The position numbers were made by a program, and so were the translations under genes. Under the pieces are notes generated by a model. That model searched no databases. It saw only the letters and a program-made list of their open reading frames with translations, and had not been told where the DNA came from. A stretch of 64,000 nt of DNA from an uncultured Lachnospiraceae bacterium (lineage in GTDB: Bacteria > Bacillota > Clostridia > Lachnospirales > Lachnospiraceae). The stretch is from positions 62,001 to 126,000 of the forward strand of contig CAJTMW010000002.1 in NCBI GenBank assembly GCA_910577275.1. Direction: 5' to 3'. Below are positions 25,627 through 34,237 of the stretch, one piece after another (the first letter of the stretch is position 1; each line of letters opens with the position of its first letter).

Positions 25627-26403
25627 ATGATTCTTGCACTGGATATTGGAAATACGAATATAGTAATCGGATGCATGGAAAAGGACAGGGCGTACTTTGT
25701 GGAGAGGGTGTCCACCAACAGCTCCAAAACGGAGCTTGAGTACGTGGTGGACTTTAAGACGCTGCTGGATTTGTATCAGATTAAGATGGAGAACATCACA
25801 GGATGTATTGTCGCTTCGGTGGTGCCCCCGCTGAATAATATTGTGACGGCGGCGCTCAAAAAGCTTTTGCATGTGTCGCCTCTTTTGGTGGGACCGGGAA
25901 TTAAAACAGGATTAAATATTTTAATGGATAATCCCGGACAGCTTGGCTCTGATTTGGTGGTAAACGCGGTGGCAGGGCTTCATTATTACGGCGCGCCTAT
26001 TATCATGATTGATATGGGAACAGCTACTACCATCAGCGTGGTTGACAACAGGAAAAACTATATCGGCGGCATGATTCTGCCGGGCGTTAGGGTATCGCTG
26101 GATTCTCTGGTAAACCGCACCTCCCAGCTTCCGAGAATCAGTCTGGAAGCGCCGAAGAAAATCATCGGGAAAAATACCATAGACTGTATGAAAAGCGGTA
26201 TTATCATGGGACAGGCGTCCTGTATTGACGGCATGATTGAGCGTATCTGGGACGAGCTGGGATATCAGGCGCAGGTGGTTGCCACCGGCGGGCTGGCCGG
26301 GTGCATCGTGCCCTACTGTAAGAAGAAGATTGTCCATGACGACGAGCTGACCTTAAAGGGACTGGAAATTATTTACCGGAAAAATACAGAGTCGATTGAA
26401 TAG
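25627..26403 (+). CDS. coaX: Type III pantothenate kinase
   Basis: A protein of 258 residues of the ASKHA fold. It opens with MILALDIGNTNIVIG for phosphate binding. The nucleotide and pantothenate sites follow at GPGIKTGLNI, DLVVNAVAG and DMGTATTISVVD, and the C-terminal ATGGLAG closes the fold. It phosphorylates pantothenate in the first step of CoA synthesis and is not inhibited by CoA in known members. ATG 25627 is chosen over the upstream frame because the fold begins there and GGGGAG lies just before. It lies between the transporter and coaBC. Confidence 0.95.
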   Translation: MILALDIGNTNIVIGCMEKDRAYFVERVSTNSSKTELEYVVDFKTLLDLYQIKMENITGCIVASVVPPLNNIVTAALKKLLHVSPLLVGPGIKTGLNILMDNPGQLGSDLVVNAVAGLHYYGAPIIMIDMGTATTISVVDNRKNYIGGMILPGVRVSLDSLVNRTSQLPRISLEAPKKIIGKNTIDCMKSGIIMGQASCIDGMIERIWDELGYQAQVVATGGLAGCIVPYCKKKIVHDDELTLKGLEIIYRKNTESIE

Positions 26404-26476
26404 ACGGCTTTGCGCAAAAGGACGCCGGAAAAAGCGGCGGGCTTAAAAACAGGGCGGAGGCAGAACAGGAGCAGGG

Positions 26477-27673
26477 ATGTTAGAGGGAAAACATATCGTG
26501 TTGGGAGTGACAGGCAGTATTGCGGCGTATAAGATTGCCTCTCTTGCCAGCATGTTAAAAAAGAGAAAAGCGGACGTCACCGTGATTATGACGAAAAACG
26601 CCACGAATTTTATCAATCCCATCACCTTTGAGGAGCTGACGGGAAATAAATGTCTGGTGGATACCTTTGACCGGAATTTTCAGCACAGCGTGGAGCATGT
26701 CTCGCTGGCAAGACAGACAGATGTGTTTCTGGTGGCGCCGGCCTCCGCAAATGTAATTGCCAAAGCCGCCCATGGAATTGCGGATGATATGCTGACTACC
26801 ACGCTGCTTGCCTGCGAGTGCCCGAAAATTTTCGCGCCGGCTATGAACACGAGAATGTACCGGAATCCGGTTACGCAGGATAATATGAAATTGCTTTCGC
26901 ATTATCATATGGAAGTGATTCCGCCTGCCACGGGCTATCTGGCCTGCGGTGATACCGGGGAGGGGAAGATGCCGGAGCCGGAGCTTTTGCTGGAATACAT
27001 CATAAAAGCGCTTACGCCGAAGGATATGCAGGGGCTTAAGGTGCTTGTGACGGCAGGGCCGACCATGGAGAAGATTGACCCGGTGCGCTTTATCAGCAAT
27101 CATTCCACCGGGAAAATGGGCTATGCCATCGCGCGGGCGGCAATGCTGCGGGGAGCGGAGGTAACGCTGGTAACCGGAAAGACAGGGCTTACGCCTCCAA
27201 TGGGCGTAAATACCGTGGATATTCTGTCGGCGGCGGATATGGCTGAGGCTGTCAAGTCACGGGCGGACGGGCAGGACATCATCATTAAAGCGGCGGCTGT
27301 GGCGGATTACCGGCCAAAGTATACCGCCGACGAAAAAATAAAGAAAAAAGACGACGATATGAGCATCGAGCTTGAGCGCACAGAGGATATTCTGGGCTTT
27401 CTGGGTGCCCATAAAAAAGAAGGGCAGTTTTTATGCGGATTTTCCATGGAAACGGAGAACATGGAGGAGAACTCCCGACAGAAGCTTCAAAAAAAGAATC
27501 TGGATTTAATTGTTGCAAACAACCTGAAACAGGCCGGCGCCGGGTTCGGCACGGATACCAATGTGGTGACGCTGATTTCAAAGGAAGCTTCCATACAGCT
27601 TCCGATTATGAGCAAGGAGGAAGTGGCAGAGCGGCTTCTTGGTCATATTCTGGACACCATGGATGTTTTATGA
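26477..27673 (+). CDS. coaBC: Bifunctional phosphopantothenoylcysteine synthetase/decarboxylase
   Basis: A protein of 398 residues. The N-terminal flavin-dependent decarboxylase (CoaC) has GVTGSIAAYK, the catalytic histidine in EHVSLAR, PAMNTRMY and ACGDTGEGKMPEP. The C-terminal CTP-dependent ligase (CoaB) starts near VLVTAGPTMEKIDPVRFISN and includes STGKMGYAIA and KAAAVADYRP. Together they turn phosphopantothenate into 4'-phosphopantetheine. With the PanT-like transporter and coaX this gives uptake and three of the five CoA steps in one cluster. Confidence 0.95.
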   Translation: MLEGKHIVLGVTGSIAAYKIASLASMLKKRKADVTVIMTKNATNFINPITFEELTGNKCLVDTFDRNFQHSVEHVSLARQTDVFLVAPASANVIAKAAHGIADDMLTTTLLACECPKIFAPAMNTRMYRNPVTQDNMKLLSHYHMEVIPPATGYLACGDTGEGKMPEPELLLEYIIKALTPKDMQGLKVLVTAGPTMEKIDPVRFISNHSTGKMGYAIARAAMLRGAEVTLVTGKTGLTPPMGVNTVDILSAADMAEAVKSRADGQDIIIKAAAVADYRPKYTADEKIKKKDDDMSIELERTEDILGFLGAHKKEGQFLCGFSMETENMEENSRQKLQKKNLDLIVANNLKQAGAGFGTDTNVVTLISKEASIQLPIMSKEEVAERLLGHILDTMDVL

Positions 27674-27691
27674 TAGAATGAAAGCAGTTTT

Positions 27692-27725
27692 ATTACAATA
27701 AGCCGGCTTGCAGAGGGTGGCGGGT
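27692..27725 (+). repeat. Short intergenic repeat (TTACAATAAGCCGGC type)
   Basis: ATTACAATAAGCCGGCTTGC followed by AGAGGGTGGCGGG. Two further copies lie inside the metG leader at 35740 and 35778. Here its G-rich end (GAGGGTGG) doubles as the ribosome binding site of the TetR gene. Confidence 0.65.
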
Positions 27726-28310
27726 ATGAGCGAAAAGTCAGAACAAAAGAAAAAATTAATCCTGGAAACCGCAAGAAAAGTTTTTGTGGAAAAGGGATAC
27801 AAACTGGTTACCATGAAGGATATTGTTGAGGCCTGCGAAATCAGCCGCGGAGGCCTCTATTTGTATTTTCAGAGTACCAGAGAGCTTTTCGAGGAGGTTT
27901 TGAGGTCCGAGCAGGAGGACGCGGACGATTTGTTTGCCGGGAATATCCCGAAGGAGGCTGCGCCTTCCGACATTCTGGCGCTTCTGCTTAAGGAGCAGAA
28001 AAAAGAAATCCTGAGCAGGAACGCTTCCTTAAACAAAGCGATTTATGAGTATTTTTTTGAAAATCAGGAGCCATATAAGGACAATATGCTGAAAAAGCAG
28101 TTTGACGCGGCGGTGTATGTAATCGAGAAGCTGATTTTGGCCGGTGTGGAAAACGGAGAGTTTTATTGCGAAGACCCGAGAGGCGCCGCAAGACATATCA
28201 TGTATGTCCTGGAGGGCCTTAAAATCGCCTCGCAGACACGGGGTATTTCCGAGGCGGCGATAGACAGAGAAATCCTGTATGTGATGCAGGGGCTTATAGT
28301 GGATGAATAA
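27726..28310 (+). CDS. TetR family regulator
   Basis: A protein of 194 residues. The helix-turn-helix at about 10-55 (KKLILETARKVFVEKGYKL, then MKDIVEACEISRGGLYLYF) is typical of TetR repressors, and the C-terminal helical ligand domain is unassigned. It lies between coaBC and purL with 20 bases to purL, so it may be read through into it. No inverted-repeat operator stands out. ATG 27726 is preferred over the TTG 18 bases upstream. Confidence 0.85.
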   Translation: MSEKSEQKKKLILETARKVFVEKGYKLVTMKDIVEACEISRGGLYLYFQSTRELFEEVLRSEQEDADDLFAGNIPKEAAPSDILALLLKEQKKEILSRNASLNKAIYEYFFENQEPYKDNMLKKQFDAAVYVIEKLILAGVENGEFYCEDPRGAARHIMYVLEGLKIASQTRGISEAAIDREILYVMQGLIVDE

Positions 28311-28330
28311 GGAGGATGATTAAATTCACC

Positions 28331-31300
28331 ATGGGAAACGTAAAACGCGTTTATGTAGAAAAGAAAGCTCCCTTTGCGGTAAAGGCCAGGGAGCTGAAAG
28401 AGGAAATCAGCAGTTATCTGGGAATTACAACGGTTAAGGATGTCCGGGTGTTTATCCGTTATGATGTGGAAAATCTGTCCGGGGAAATCTTTGAGCGGGC
28501 CTTAAACGGCGTGTTTTCAGAGCCGCCGGTGGATATACTTTACAGGGAGCAGATTCCCGTTCCCCCTGACGGAAAGGTTTTCGGGGTGGAATACCTTCCG
28601 GGCCAGTTCGACCAGCGGGCGGATTCCGCCGTTCAGTGTGTGAAGTTCTTAAAAGAGGACGAAGAGCCGGTGATAAAGACGGCCGTGGCCTATCTGATTA
28701 CCGGTGATTTTTCCCAGGAAGAATTTGACAGAATCAAGGCTTACTGCATCAATCCGGTGGATTCAAGGGAAACCGGTATGGACAAGCCGGACACCCTTAT
28801 CACAAACTATGAGGAACCGGCGGACGTGGCGGTTTTTGACGGCTTTTGCGAGATGAAAGAGGAGGAGCTCCATAAATTGTATGAAAGCCTTGGACTGGCA
28901 ATGACTTTCAGGGATTTTCTCCATATTCAAAACTATTATAAGGCGGAAGAACGCCGTGAGCCCACCATGACGGAAATCCGTGTGCTGGATACCTACTGGT
29001 CGGACCATTGCCGTCACACAACCTTTTCCACAGAGCTTAAAAATATTGAATTTAAGGACGGCTATTACAGAACGCCTTTAGAGACCACCTATCAGAGCTA
29101 TTTAGATACCAGAAATGAGATTTTTGAAGGGCGGAGCGACAAATTCGTATGTCTGATGGATTTGGCGCTGATGGCCATGCGTAAACTGAAAAAAGACGGA
29201 AAGCTTAAGGACATGGAGGAGTCTGACGAAATCAACGCCTGTTCCGTGGTGGTTCCGGTTGAAATGGATTACGGCGACGGGCCGGTGAACGAGGAGTGGC
29301 TGGTATTTTTCAAAAATGAAACCCATAATCACCCTACGGAAATCGAGCCTTTCGGCGGCGCGGCCACCTGTCTTGGCGGCGCAATTAGAGACCCCCTATC
29401 AGGACGGGGCTATGTGTATCAGGCCATGCGCGTGACCGGCGCGGCTGACCCCACGGTTCCCGTTGCAGAAACCTTAAAGGGAAAGCTGTCCCAGAAGAAG
29501 CTGGTGAGAGGCGCGGCCGGCGGTTATTCCTCCTACGGAAATCAGGTAGGGCTTGCAACCGGCTATGTAAAGGAAATTTATCATCCCGATTATGTTGCAA
29601 AGCGCATGGAGATTGGCGCGGTTATGGGCGCAGCTCCCAGAAGAAACGTTATCAGGGAAAATTCCGACCCGGATGATGTGATTATCCTGCTTGGCGGAAG
29701 GACAGGGCGGGACGGCTGCGGAGGCGCAACCGGTTCCTCCAAGGTACATACGGAAAGTTCCATTGAAACCTGCGGGGCGGAGGTGCAGAAAGGGAATGCG
29801 CCCACGGAGCGTAAGATACAGAGACTTTTCCGCAGACGGGAAGTGTGCAGGCTGATTAAGAAGTGCAACGACTTCGGCGCAGGCGGCGTGTCCGTGGCAA
29901 TCGGTGAGCTTGCCGACGGTCTGGTGGTGGACCTTGACAAGGTGCCGAAGAAATACGCGGGACTGGACGGCACGGAGCTTGCCATCTCGGAATCCCAGGA
30001 GAGAATGGCGGTAGTGGTGAGCCCCGAAAGCGTTGCGGCTTTTCTTGGTTATGCGGCGGAGGAAAACCTTGAGGCAATTCCTGTTGCCGTGGTTACGAAA
30101 TCGCCCCGCCTGGTGCTGAAATGGAGAGGAAAGGAAATCGTCAATATTGCCAGAAAATTTCTGGACACGAACGGCGCCCATCAGGAAACCAATGTGCTGG
30201 TTGACATTCCCGACAGGGACGATAATTACCTGAAAAAATTCTCCGTTCCCGAGGTTGCAAAAGCGCTGGAGGGCGATAATATAAAGGATGCCTGGCTTAA
30301 GAGCCTGAATGACTTGAATACCTGCTCCCAGAAGGGGCTGGTGGAAATGTTTGACTCCACCATCGGCGCGGGGAGCGTCCTGATGCCTTACGGCGGCGTT
30401 TACCAGCTTACGGAGACGCAGACCATGGTTGCAAAGCTTCCCGCCCTTGAGGGGAAGACGGACACTGTTACCATGATGAGCTATGGTTTTGACCCTTATC
30501 TGTCCTCCTGGAGCCCTTATCACGGCGCGGTTTATGCCGTTACCGAGTCCATGGCGAAAATTGTGGCGTCCGGCGGGGAGTTTGGCAAAATCCGCTTTAC
30601 CTTCCAGGAGTATTTCAGGCGCATGACCTCCGAGCCGGGAAGATGGAGCCAGCCCTTTGCGGCGCTACTTGGCGCTTACGACGCCCAGATAGGCTACGGA
30701 CTTCCGTCCATCGGCGGTAAGGACAGCATGTCGGGAACATTTAACGAGATTGACGTTCCTCCCACACTGGTATCCTTTGCGGTGGACGTGGCAAAATTGC
30801 AGGATATTGTGACGCCGGAGCTCAAAGAGGCGGGCGATACGCTGCTCCAGTTCTGGTTCGATAAGGATGAATACGATATTCCGGTCTACGACCATGTAAT
30901 GCAGACCTATGGTTTTATCACAAAGCTGATGCGGGACGGTAAGGTGAAAGCGGCTTATGCGCTAAACAGCGCGGGGCTTGTGCCGGGCGTGTCGAAGATG
31001 GCCTTTGGAAATAAGCTGGGGGTTGACTTTGCAAAGGAGCTGCGTCCTTCCGACCTGTTTGAAAACTGCCTGGGCGATATCGTTCTGGAAATGGACAGGA
31101 AAGATGCGGCGCTCTTACTGGAAAAGGAAGATAACGAAGCGGAGGATTTGAATTTCAGGGTAATCGGGCAGGTGAAAGCAGAAGAATCCTTCACATGGCA
31201 TGACGTCACTGTTTCCATGGAGGAGGCTCTGGACGCATGGAAGGCCAGACTGGAGAAGGTGTTCCCCACAAAGGCCCATAAGGGTGCGGAGCCGGTGGAA

Positions 31301-32149
31301 TCTAAAGTGTACAGGACGGACAAGGTTTATGTCTGCAGGCATAAAGTGGCAAAGCCCACTGTTTTCATACCGGTATTTCCGGGAACAAACTGTGAATATG
31401 ACAGCGAGCAGGCATTTAAGAGAGCCGGAGCCGATGTGATAACACGTGTATTTAAAAACCAGACTGCGGAGGATATCAGGGAATCCGTGGAGGTTTTCGA
31501 AAAAGAAATAGATAAGGCTCAAATTATTATGTTCCCCGGAGGATTTTCCGCCGGCGACGAGCCTGACGGAAGCGCCAAGTTCTTTGCAGCTGCTTTCCAG
31601 AATCAGCATATCAGGGAAGCGGTAATGCGGCTTTTAAATGAAAGAGACGGACTGGCCCTTGGCATCTGCAACGGTTTCCAGGCGCTGCTTAAAATGGGAC
31701 TGATTACCTGCGGAGATATTGCAGGACAGAAGGAGGATTCGCCGACCCTGACATTCAATACCATCAACCGTCATATTTCCAGAATGGTTTACACGAAGGT
31801 GGTTTCCGATAAGTCCCCGTGGCTGCAGGGCGCGGAAGCAGGAAAGACCTACGTAACGCCGGTTTCCCATGGCGAGGGAAGGTTCGTGGCGCCGAAGGAA
31901 TGGATTGACCGTCTCTTTGAGAACGGACAGGTTGCCACCCAGTATGCCGACAGGGAGGGAAATATTTCCATGGACGAGGAATGGAATGTGAACGGCTCCT
32001 ATGCGGCGATTGAGGGAATTACGTCTCCCGACGGAAGGGTGTTTGGAAAGATGGCCCATGCGGAACGCCGCGGAAAGGGCGTTGCCGTCAATATCTACGG
32101 GGAGCAGGATTTGAAGATTTTTGAATCGGGTGTGGAATATTTCAGATAA
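28331..32149 (+). CDS. purL: Phosphoribosylformylglycinamidine synthase, single chain
   Basis: About 1272 residues, the large one-chain PurL that forms FGAM from FGAR, ATP and glutamine in purine synthesis. The N-terminal PurS-like part opens VKRVYVEKKAPFAVKA. The linker and two AIR-synthase-like halves have TYWSDHCRHTTF, HNHPTEIEPFGGAATCLGG and IGGKDSMSGTF. The C-terminal glutamine amidotransferase has FPGTNCEYDSEQAF, MFPGGFSAGDEPDG and the catalytic cysteine in ALGICNGFQAL. ATG 28331 is chosen; the ATG at 28316 touches the AAGGAGG site and leaves no spacing. No purine riboswitch precedes it. Confidence 0.93.
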   Translation: MGNVKRVYVEKKAPFAVKARELKEEISSYLGITTVKDVRVFIRYDVENLSGEIFERALNGVFSEPPVDILYREQIPVPPDGKVFGVEYLPGQFDQRADSAVQCVKFLKEDEEPVIKTAVAYLITGDFSQEEFDRIKAYCINPVDSRETGMDKPDTLITNYEEPADVAVFDGFCEMKEEELHKLYESLGLAMTFRDFLHIQNYYKAEERREPTMTEIRVLDTYWSDHCRHTTFSTELKNIEFKDGYYRTPLETTYQSYLDTRNEIFEGRSDKFVCLMDLALMAMRKLKKDGKLKDMEESDEINACSVVVPVEMDYGDGPVNEEWLVFFKNETHNHPTEIEPFGGAATCLGGAIRDPLSGRGYVYQAMRVTGAADPTVPVAETLKGKLSQKKLVRGAAGGYSSYGNQVGLATGYVKEIYHPDYVAKRMEIGAVMGAAPRRNVIRENSDPDDVIILLGGRTGRDGCGGATGSSKVHTESSIETCGAEVQKGNAPTERKIQRLFRRREVCRLIKKCNDFGAGGVSVAIGELADGLVVDLDKVPKKYAGLDGTELAISESQERMAVVVSPESVAAFLGYAAEENLEAIPVAVVTKSPRLVLKWRGKEIVNIARKFLDTNGAHQETNVLVDIPDRDDNYLKKFSVPEVAKALEGDNIKDAWLKSLNDLNTCSQKGLVEMFDSTIGAGSVLMPYGGVYQLTETQTMVAKLPALEGKTDTVTMMSYGFDPYLSSWSPYHGAVYAVTESMAKIVASGGEFGKIRFTFQEYFRRMTSEPGRWSQPFAALLGAYDAQIGYGLPSIGGKDSMSGTFNEIDVPPTLVSFAVDVAKLQDIVTPELKEAGDTLLQFWFDKDEYDIPVYDHVMQTYGFITKLMRDGKVKAAYALNSAGLVPGVSKMAFGNKLGVDFAKELRPSDLFENCLGDIVLEMDRKDAALLLEKEDNEAEDLNFRVIGQVKAEESFTWHDVTVSMEEALDAWKARLEKVFPTKAHKGAEPVESKVYRTDKVYVCRHKVAKPTVFIPVFPGTNCEYDSEQAFKRAGADVITRVFKNQTAEDIRESVEVFEKEIDKAQIIMFPGGFSAGDEPDGSAKFFAAAFQNQHIREAVMRLLNERDGLALGICNGFQALLKMGLITCGDIAGQKEDSPTLTFNTINRHISRMVYTKVVSDKSPWLQGAEAGKTYVTPVSHGEGRFVAPKEWIDRLFENGQVATQYADREGNISMDEEWNVNGSYAAIEGITSPDGRVFGKMAHAERRGKGVAVNIYGEQDLKIFESGVEYFR

Positions 32150-32167
32150 GGCTTTTTTATATCCAGA

Positions 32168-32207
32168 GTCAACCCCAAATATCCTGTAAGGGCAATTTGG
32201 GGTTGAC
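32168..32207. terminator. Inverted repeat after purL
   Basis: GTCAACCCCAAAT at 32168-32180 pairs perfectly with ATTTGGGGTTGAC at 32195-32207. It is followed by A-rich DNA, so a U-tract exists only on the minus-strand side. It lies between convergent genes. Confidence 0.5.
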
Positions 32208-32230
32208 AAAAAGAGAATAAGCTATTTTAC

Positions 32231-32273
32231 AATGACCTTGTAGAAAGGAAATAATTCTTTCTACAAGGTCATT
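32231..32273. terminator. 17-bp perfect inverted repeat between convergent genes
   Basis: AATGACCTTGTAGAAAG and its exact reverse complement CTTTCTACAAGGTCATT enclose a nine-base loop. A strong hairpin in either transcript, it is well placed to stop both purL and the minus-strand ECF gene, though neither side has a long U-tract. Confidence 0.55.
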
Positions 32274-32317
32274 TTGGCTCATGATAATAGCGTTCGTACG
32301 GCAGCTTTTTCGGTAAA

Positions 32318-32905
32318 TCATTTTTCCCCGAAAGTAAAGAACAATCCCGCCTTTTTCAACGACGGACGAAGCGCAAGGTAGACCGCCACGGACACAATTG
32401 TTGAAGTCACAGCGTTGATGGAAGTGGAAGCCACATTCCAGGCAAGAGTCAGCTCTGCCGCAGGCTTGCCCAGAATCACCAGTTTGTATAAGTATCCCAC
32501 AAGAGGGTCGAAGATGACATTGAATAAAAGACCGCCGACGGCAGCGGCGCACGTCCAGAATACCACCTTTTTATGCTCGGTCTCAAGAGTGATTTTGCCG
32601 ATTTTATGGGCGATGAGACCGGTAATGAGTCCGATGCAGAGCTTCAATATAAAGGTTTTGGGGGCATATACCACATAAACAGGGTCGAGCAAATCCCCAA
32701 TCGTCATGCCAATCGCACCGCCGATTCCGCCATAAAAGCCTCCAAGCAAAAGAGCGCCAAGCACGCATACCGCGTTCCCTAAGTGAATGGAGGTAGCGTC
32801 TCCGCCGGGAAGCGGTATTTTAATTTGAAGAAAAGTAAACACTACATAGGATAAAGCGGCCATAAGGCCGGTCATTGCAATTTTCTGCGCTGTCTGATTT
32901 TTCAT
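32318..32905 (-). CDS. ECF transporter S component, ligand unknown
   Basis: A membrane protein of 195 residues with about six segments. It begins KIAMTGLMAALSYVVFTFLQIKIPLPGGDATSIHLGNA, in which the short loop before GNAVCVLGALLLGG is typical of ECF S components of the PF12822/PF07155 group. The Gly-rich stretch FYGGIGGAIGMTIGDLLDP follows. Such proteins bind vitamins or related ligands. No biosynthetic gene adjoins, so the ligand is open. AGGAGG lies eight bases before the start. No known riboswitch is visible upstream. Confidence 0.8.
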   Translation of the reverse strand: MKNQTAQKIAMTGLMAALSYVVFTFLQIKIPLPGGDATSIHLGNAVCVLGALLLGGFYGGIGGAIGMTIGDLLDPVYVVYAPKTFILKLCIGLITGLIAHKIGKITLETEHKKVVFWTCAAAVGGLLFNVIFDPLVGYLYKLVILGKPAAELTLAWNVASTSINAVTSTIVSVAVYLALRPSLKKAGLFFTFGEK

Positions 32906-33121
32906 TTGAATCTCCTCCTGTTGCCAGTTCCGCGGATGGCTGTGTTATATTTGTTTTTATTATATGCAGAAGTGGCATATGAAAAAGTGCCAAATTAAAA
33001 CTTTTTAACCAGACCAGTTTTGGGGCGCGGTTGAATTGAGGAAACTTCCATGACATTATTTTTGCAAATTTCTGAAATTTTATATTGATTTTCCAGCCAT
33101 TTGTGATATATTTATTGACAT

Positions 33122-33194
33122 GGGGTATTAGCGCAGCTGGGAGCGCGCAACATTCGCATTGTTGAGGCCACGGGTTCGAATCCCGTATACTCCA
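33122..33194 (+). tRNA. tRNA-Ala, anticodon CGC
   Basis: The acceptor arms GGGGTAT and ATACTCC include the G3-U70 pair that marks alanine tRNAs. The anticodon arm CAACA-TTCGCAT-TGTTG places CGC in the loop, reading GCG. The T arm ACGGG-TTCGAAT-CCCGT is standard. CCA is not encoded. A structured tandem repeat begins seven bases after its end. Confidence 0.93.
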
Positions 33195-33200
33195 GTACTT

Positions 33201-33384
33201 GTGGTAAGGAGGGACCCGCAAAGCGGGAGGATGCCTTATCACCCGGCAGACGCCCGCGAACGGAGTTCGTACAGAAATGCGTCTGCTCCATTATTTGTGG
33301 TAAGGAGGGACCCACGAAGTGGGAGGATGCCTTATCACCCGGCAGACGCCCGCGAACGCAGTTCGCTTTCAATTGCGTCTGCTC
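33201..33384 (+). repeat. Two tandem copies (96-bp period) of a structured RNA-like element
   Basis: Each copy folds as GTGGTAAGG with CCTTATCAC, closing a purine-rich internal loop (AGGGA opposite AGGATG) and an inner hairpin. A second stem, GCAGACGC with GCGTCTGC, follows. The inner hairpin is CCCGC-AAA-GCGGG in copy one (from 33201) and CCCAC-GAA-GTGGG in copy two (from 33297), a compensatory G-C to A-T change. Copy one directly follows tRNA-Ala and may be co-transcribed with it. The rest of the 383-base gene-free stretch is AT-rich and leads to the next promoter. Confidence 0.75.
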
Positions 33385-33478
33385 TATCAAACAGCCGTAA
33401 ATCTAAGATTTTTATGTTAAAAATCAAAGGTTTACGGCTATTTTTATTCAATGCAATCAAAAACATTTCTACCCCCTC

Positions 33479-33533
33479 TTGCAAAATCCCCTCATTATGA
33501 TAAAATAGTTATTGACTTAGAGTCAATAACTAT
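33479..33533 (+). promoter_or_regulatory. Promoter and TetR-type operator
   Basis: TTGCAA at 33479-33484, 16 bases, TAAAAT at 33501-33506. A 13-bp perfect inverted repeat, ATAGTTATTGACT at 33505-33517 and AGTCAATAACTAT at 33521-33533, covers the predicted transcription start. It is 44 bases before the TetR gene that probably binds it. Confidence 0.8.
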
Positions 33534-33577
33534 TCAACAATTATTAATACCTGTATTTTCAAGGGAGGTAAAAGAAA

Positions 33578-34237
33578 ATGGCCCGTCCGGTTAAAAAATC
33601 ACCAGAACAATGGAAAAAAGAAATTTTAGACGCCGCGCAGAAGCTGTTTATGTCGAAGGGGTACGAGGAAACTGCCGTCTCGGATATTATGGAAGCGGCG
33701 GGCGGGGCAAAGGGGATGTTCTATCGCTTTTTTCAGAGTAAAGAGGAAGTCATGCACGCATTGGGGAACCGGATGTTTTTTGAGAATAATCCCTTTGAAC
33801 TCATCAGAGAGCGTGACGACTTAAACGGTTTGCAGAAAATTCGACTATTGCTGACACTTAACCGGTCGGATGAAGAACGGAACCGTTTGAACATGGAGGC
33901 GGTCGGTATTTTGAAGGACCCACGCATTCTGGCGGCGGCGGTGGAAGAAAACAGGCGGGTGCTGACGCCTCTGTGGCGGGCGCTTTTGGAGGAGGGGAAG
34001 AAGGACGGCTCCGTGGAGAGCGAATATACAAGGGAACTGGCCGAGCTTTTGCCCCTTGTCAACTTCTGGCTTCTGCCGTCGGTATTTCCGGCAACAGAGG
34101 AGGAGCTGCGTCACAAGTACCGGTTTGTGGCGGAAGTATTTGCCCGCATGGGGCTGCCTTTATTCGACGATGAGGCGGTCTCTTTCACGGAAAAATTCAT
34201 TGAAGATATTTCAGAAAAAGGAGGAGGTAAGCCATGA
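33578..34237 (+). CDS. TetR family regulator of the adjacent MFS gene
   Basis: A protein of 219 residues. The DNA-binding part runs to about residue 60 (ILDAAQKLFMSKGYEETAV, then IMEAAGGAKGMFYRFF). The ligand domain is helical and unassigned. It overlaps the MFS start by four bases (ATGA), so the pair is translated together. The inverted repeat over the promoter makes it a self-regulated efflux cassette, probably induced by a substrate of the transporter. AGGGAGG precedes ATG 33578. Confidence 0.9.
   Translation: MARPVKKSPEQWKKEILDAAQKLFMSKGYEETAVSDIMEAAGGAKGMFYRFFQSKEEVMHALGNRMFFENNPFELIRERDDLNGLQKIRLLLTLNRSDEERNRLNMEAVGILKDPRILAAAVEENRRVLTPLWRALLEEGKKDGSVESEYTRELAELLPLVNFWLLPSVFPATEEELRHKYRFVAEVFARMGLPLFDDEAVSFTEKFIEDISEKGGGKP

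Noticed and set aside
29474..30523. Minus-strand open frame of 349 codons opposite purL
   Set aside because: It lies wholly inside the well-supported purL gene, is His/Arg-rich and has no ribosome site.
33201..33245. Twister or other small self-cleaving ribozyme in the tandem element
   Set aside because: The inner hairpin with G-rich flanks was suggestive, but the required conserved core positions could not be aligned.
33112..33500. Open frames on both strands across the tRNA-Ala and tandem element
   Set aside because: They repeat the same residues because they read the 96-bp unit twice and run through a tRNA gene; no start signals.
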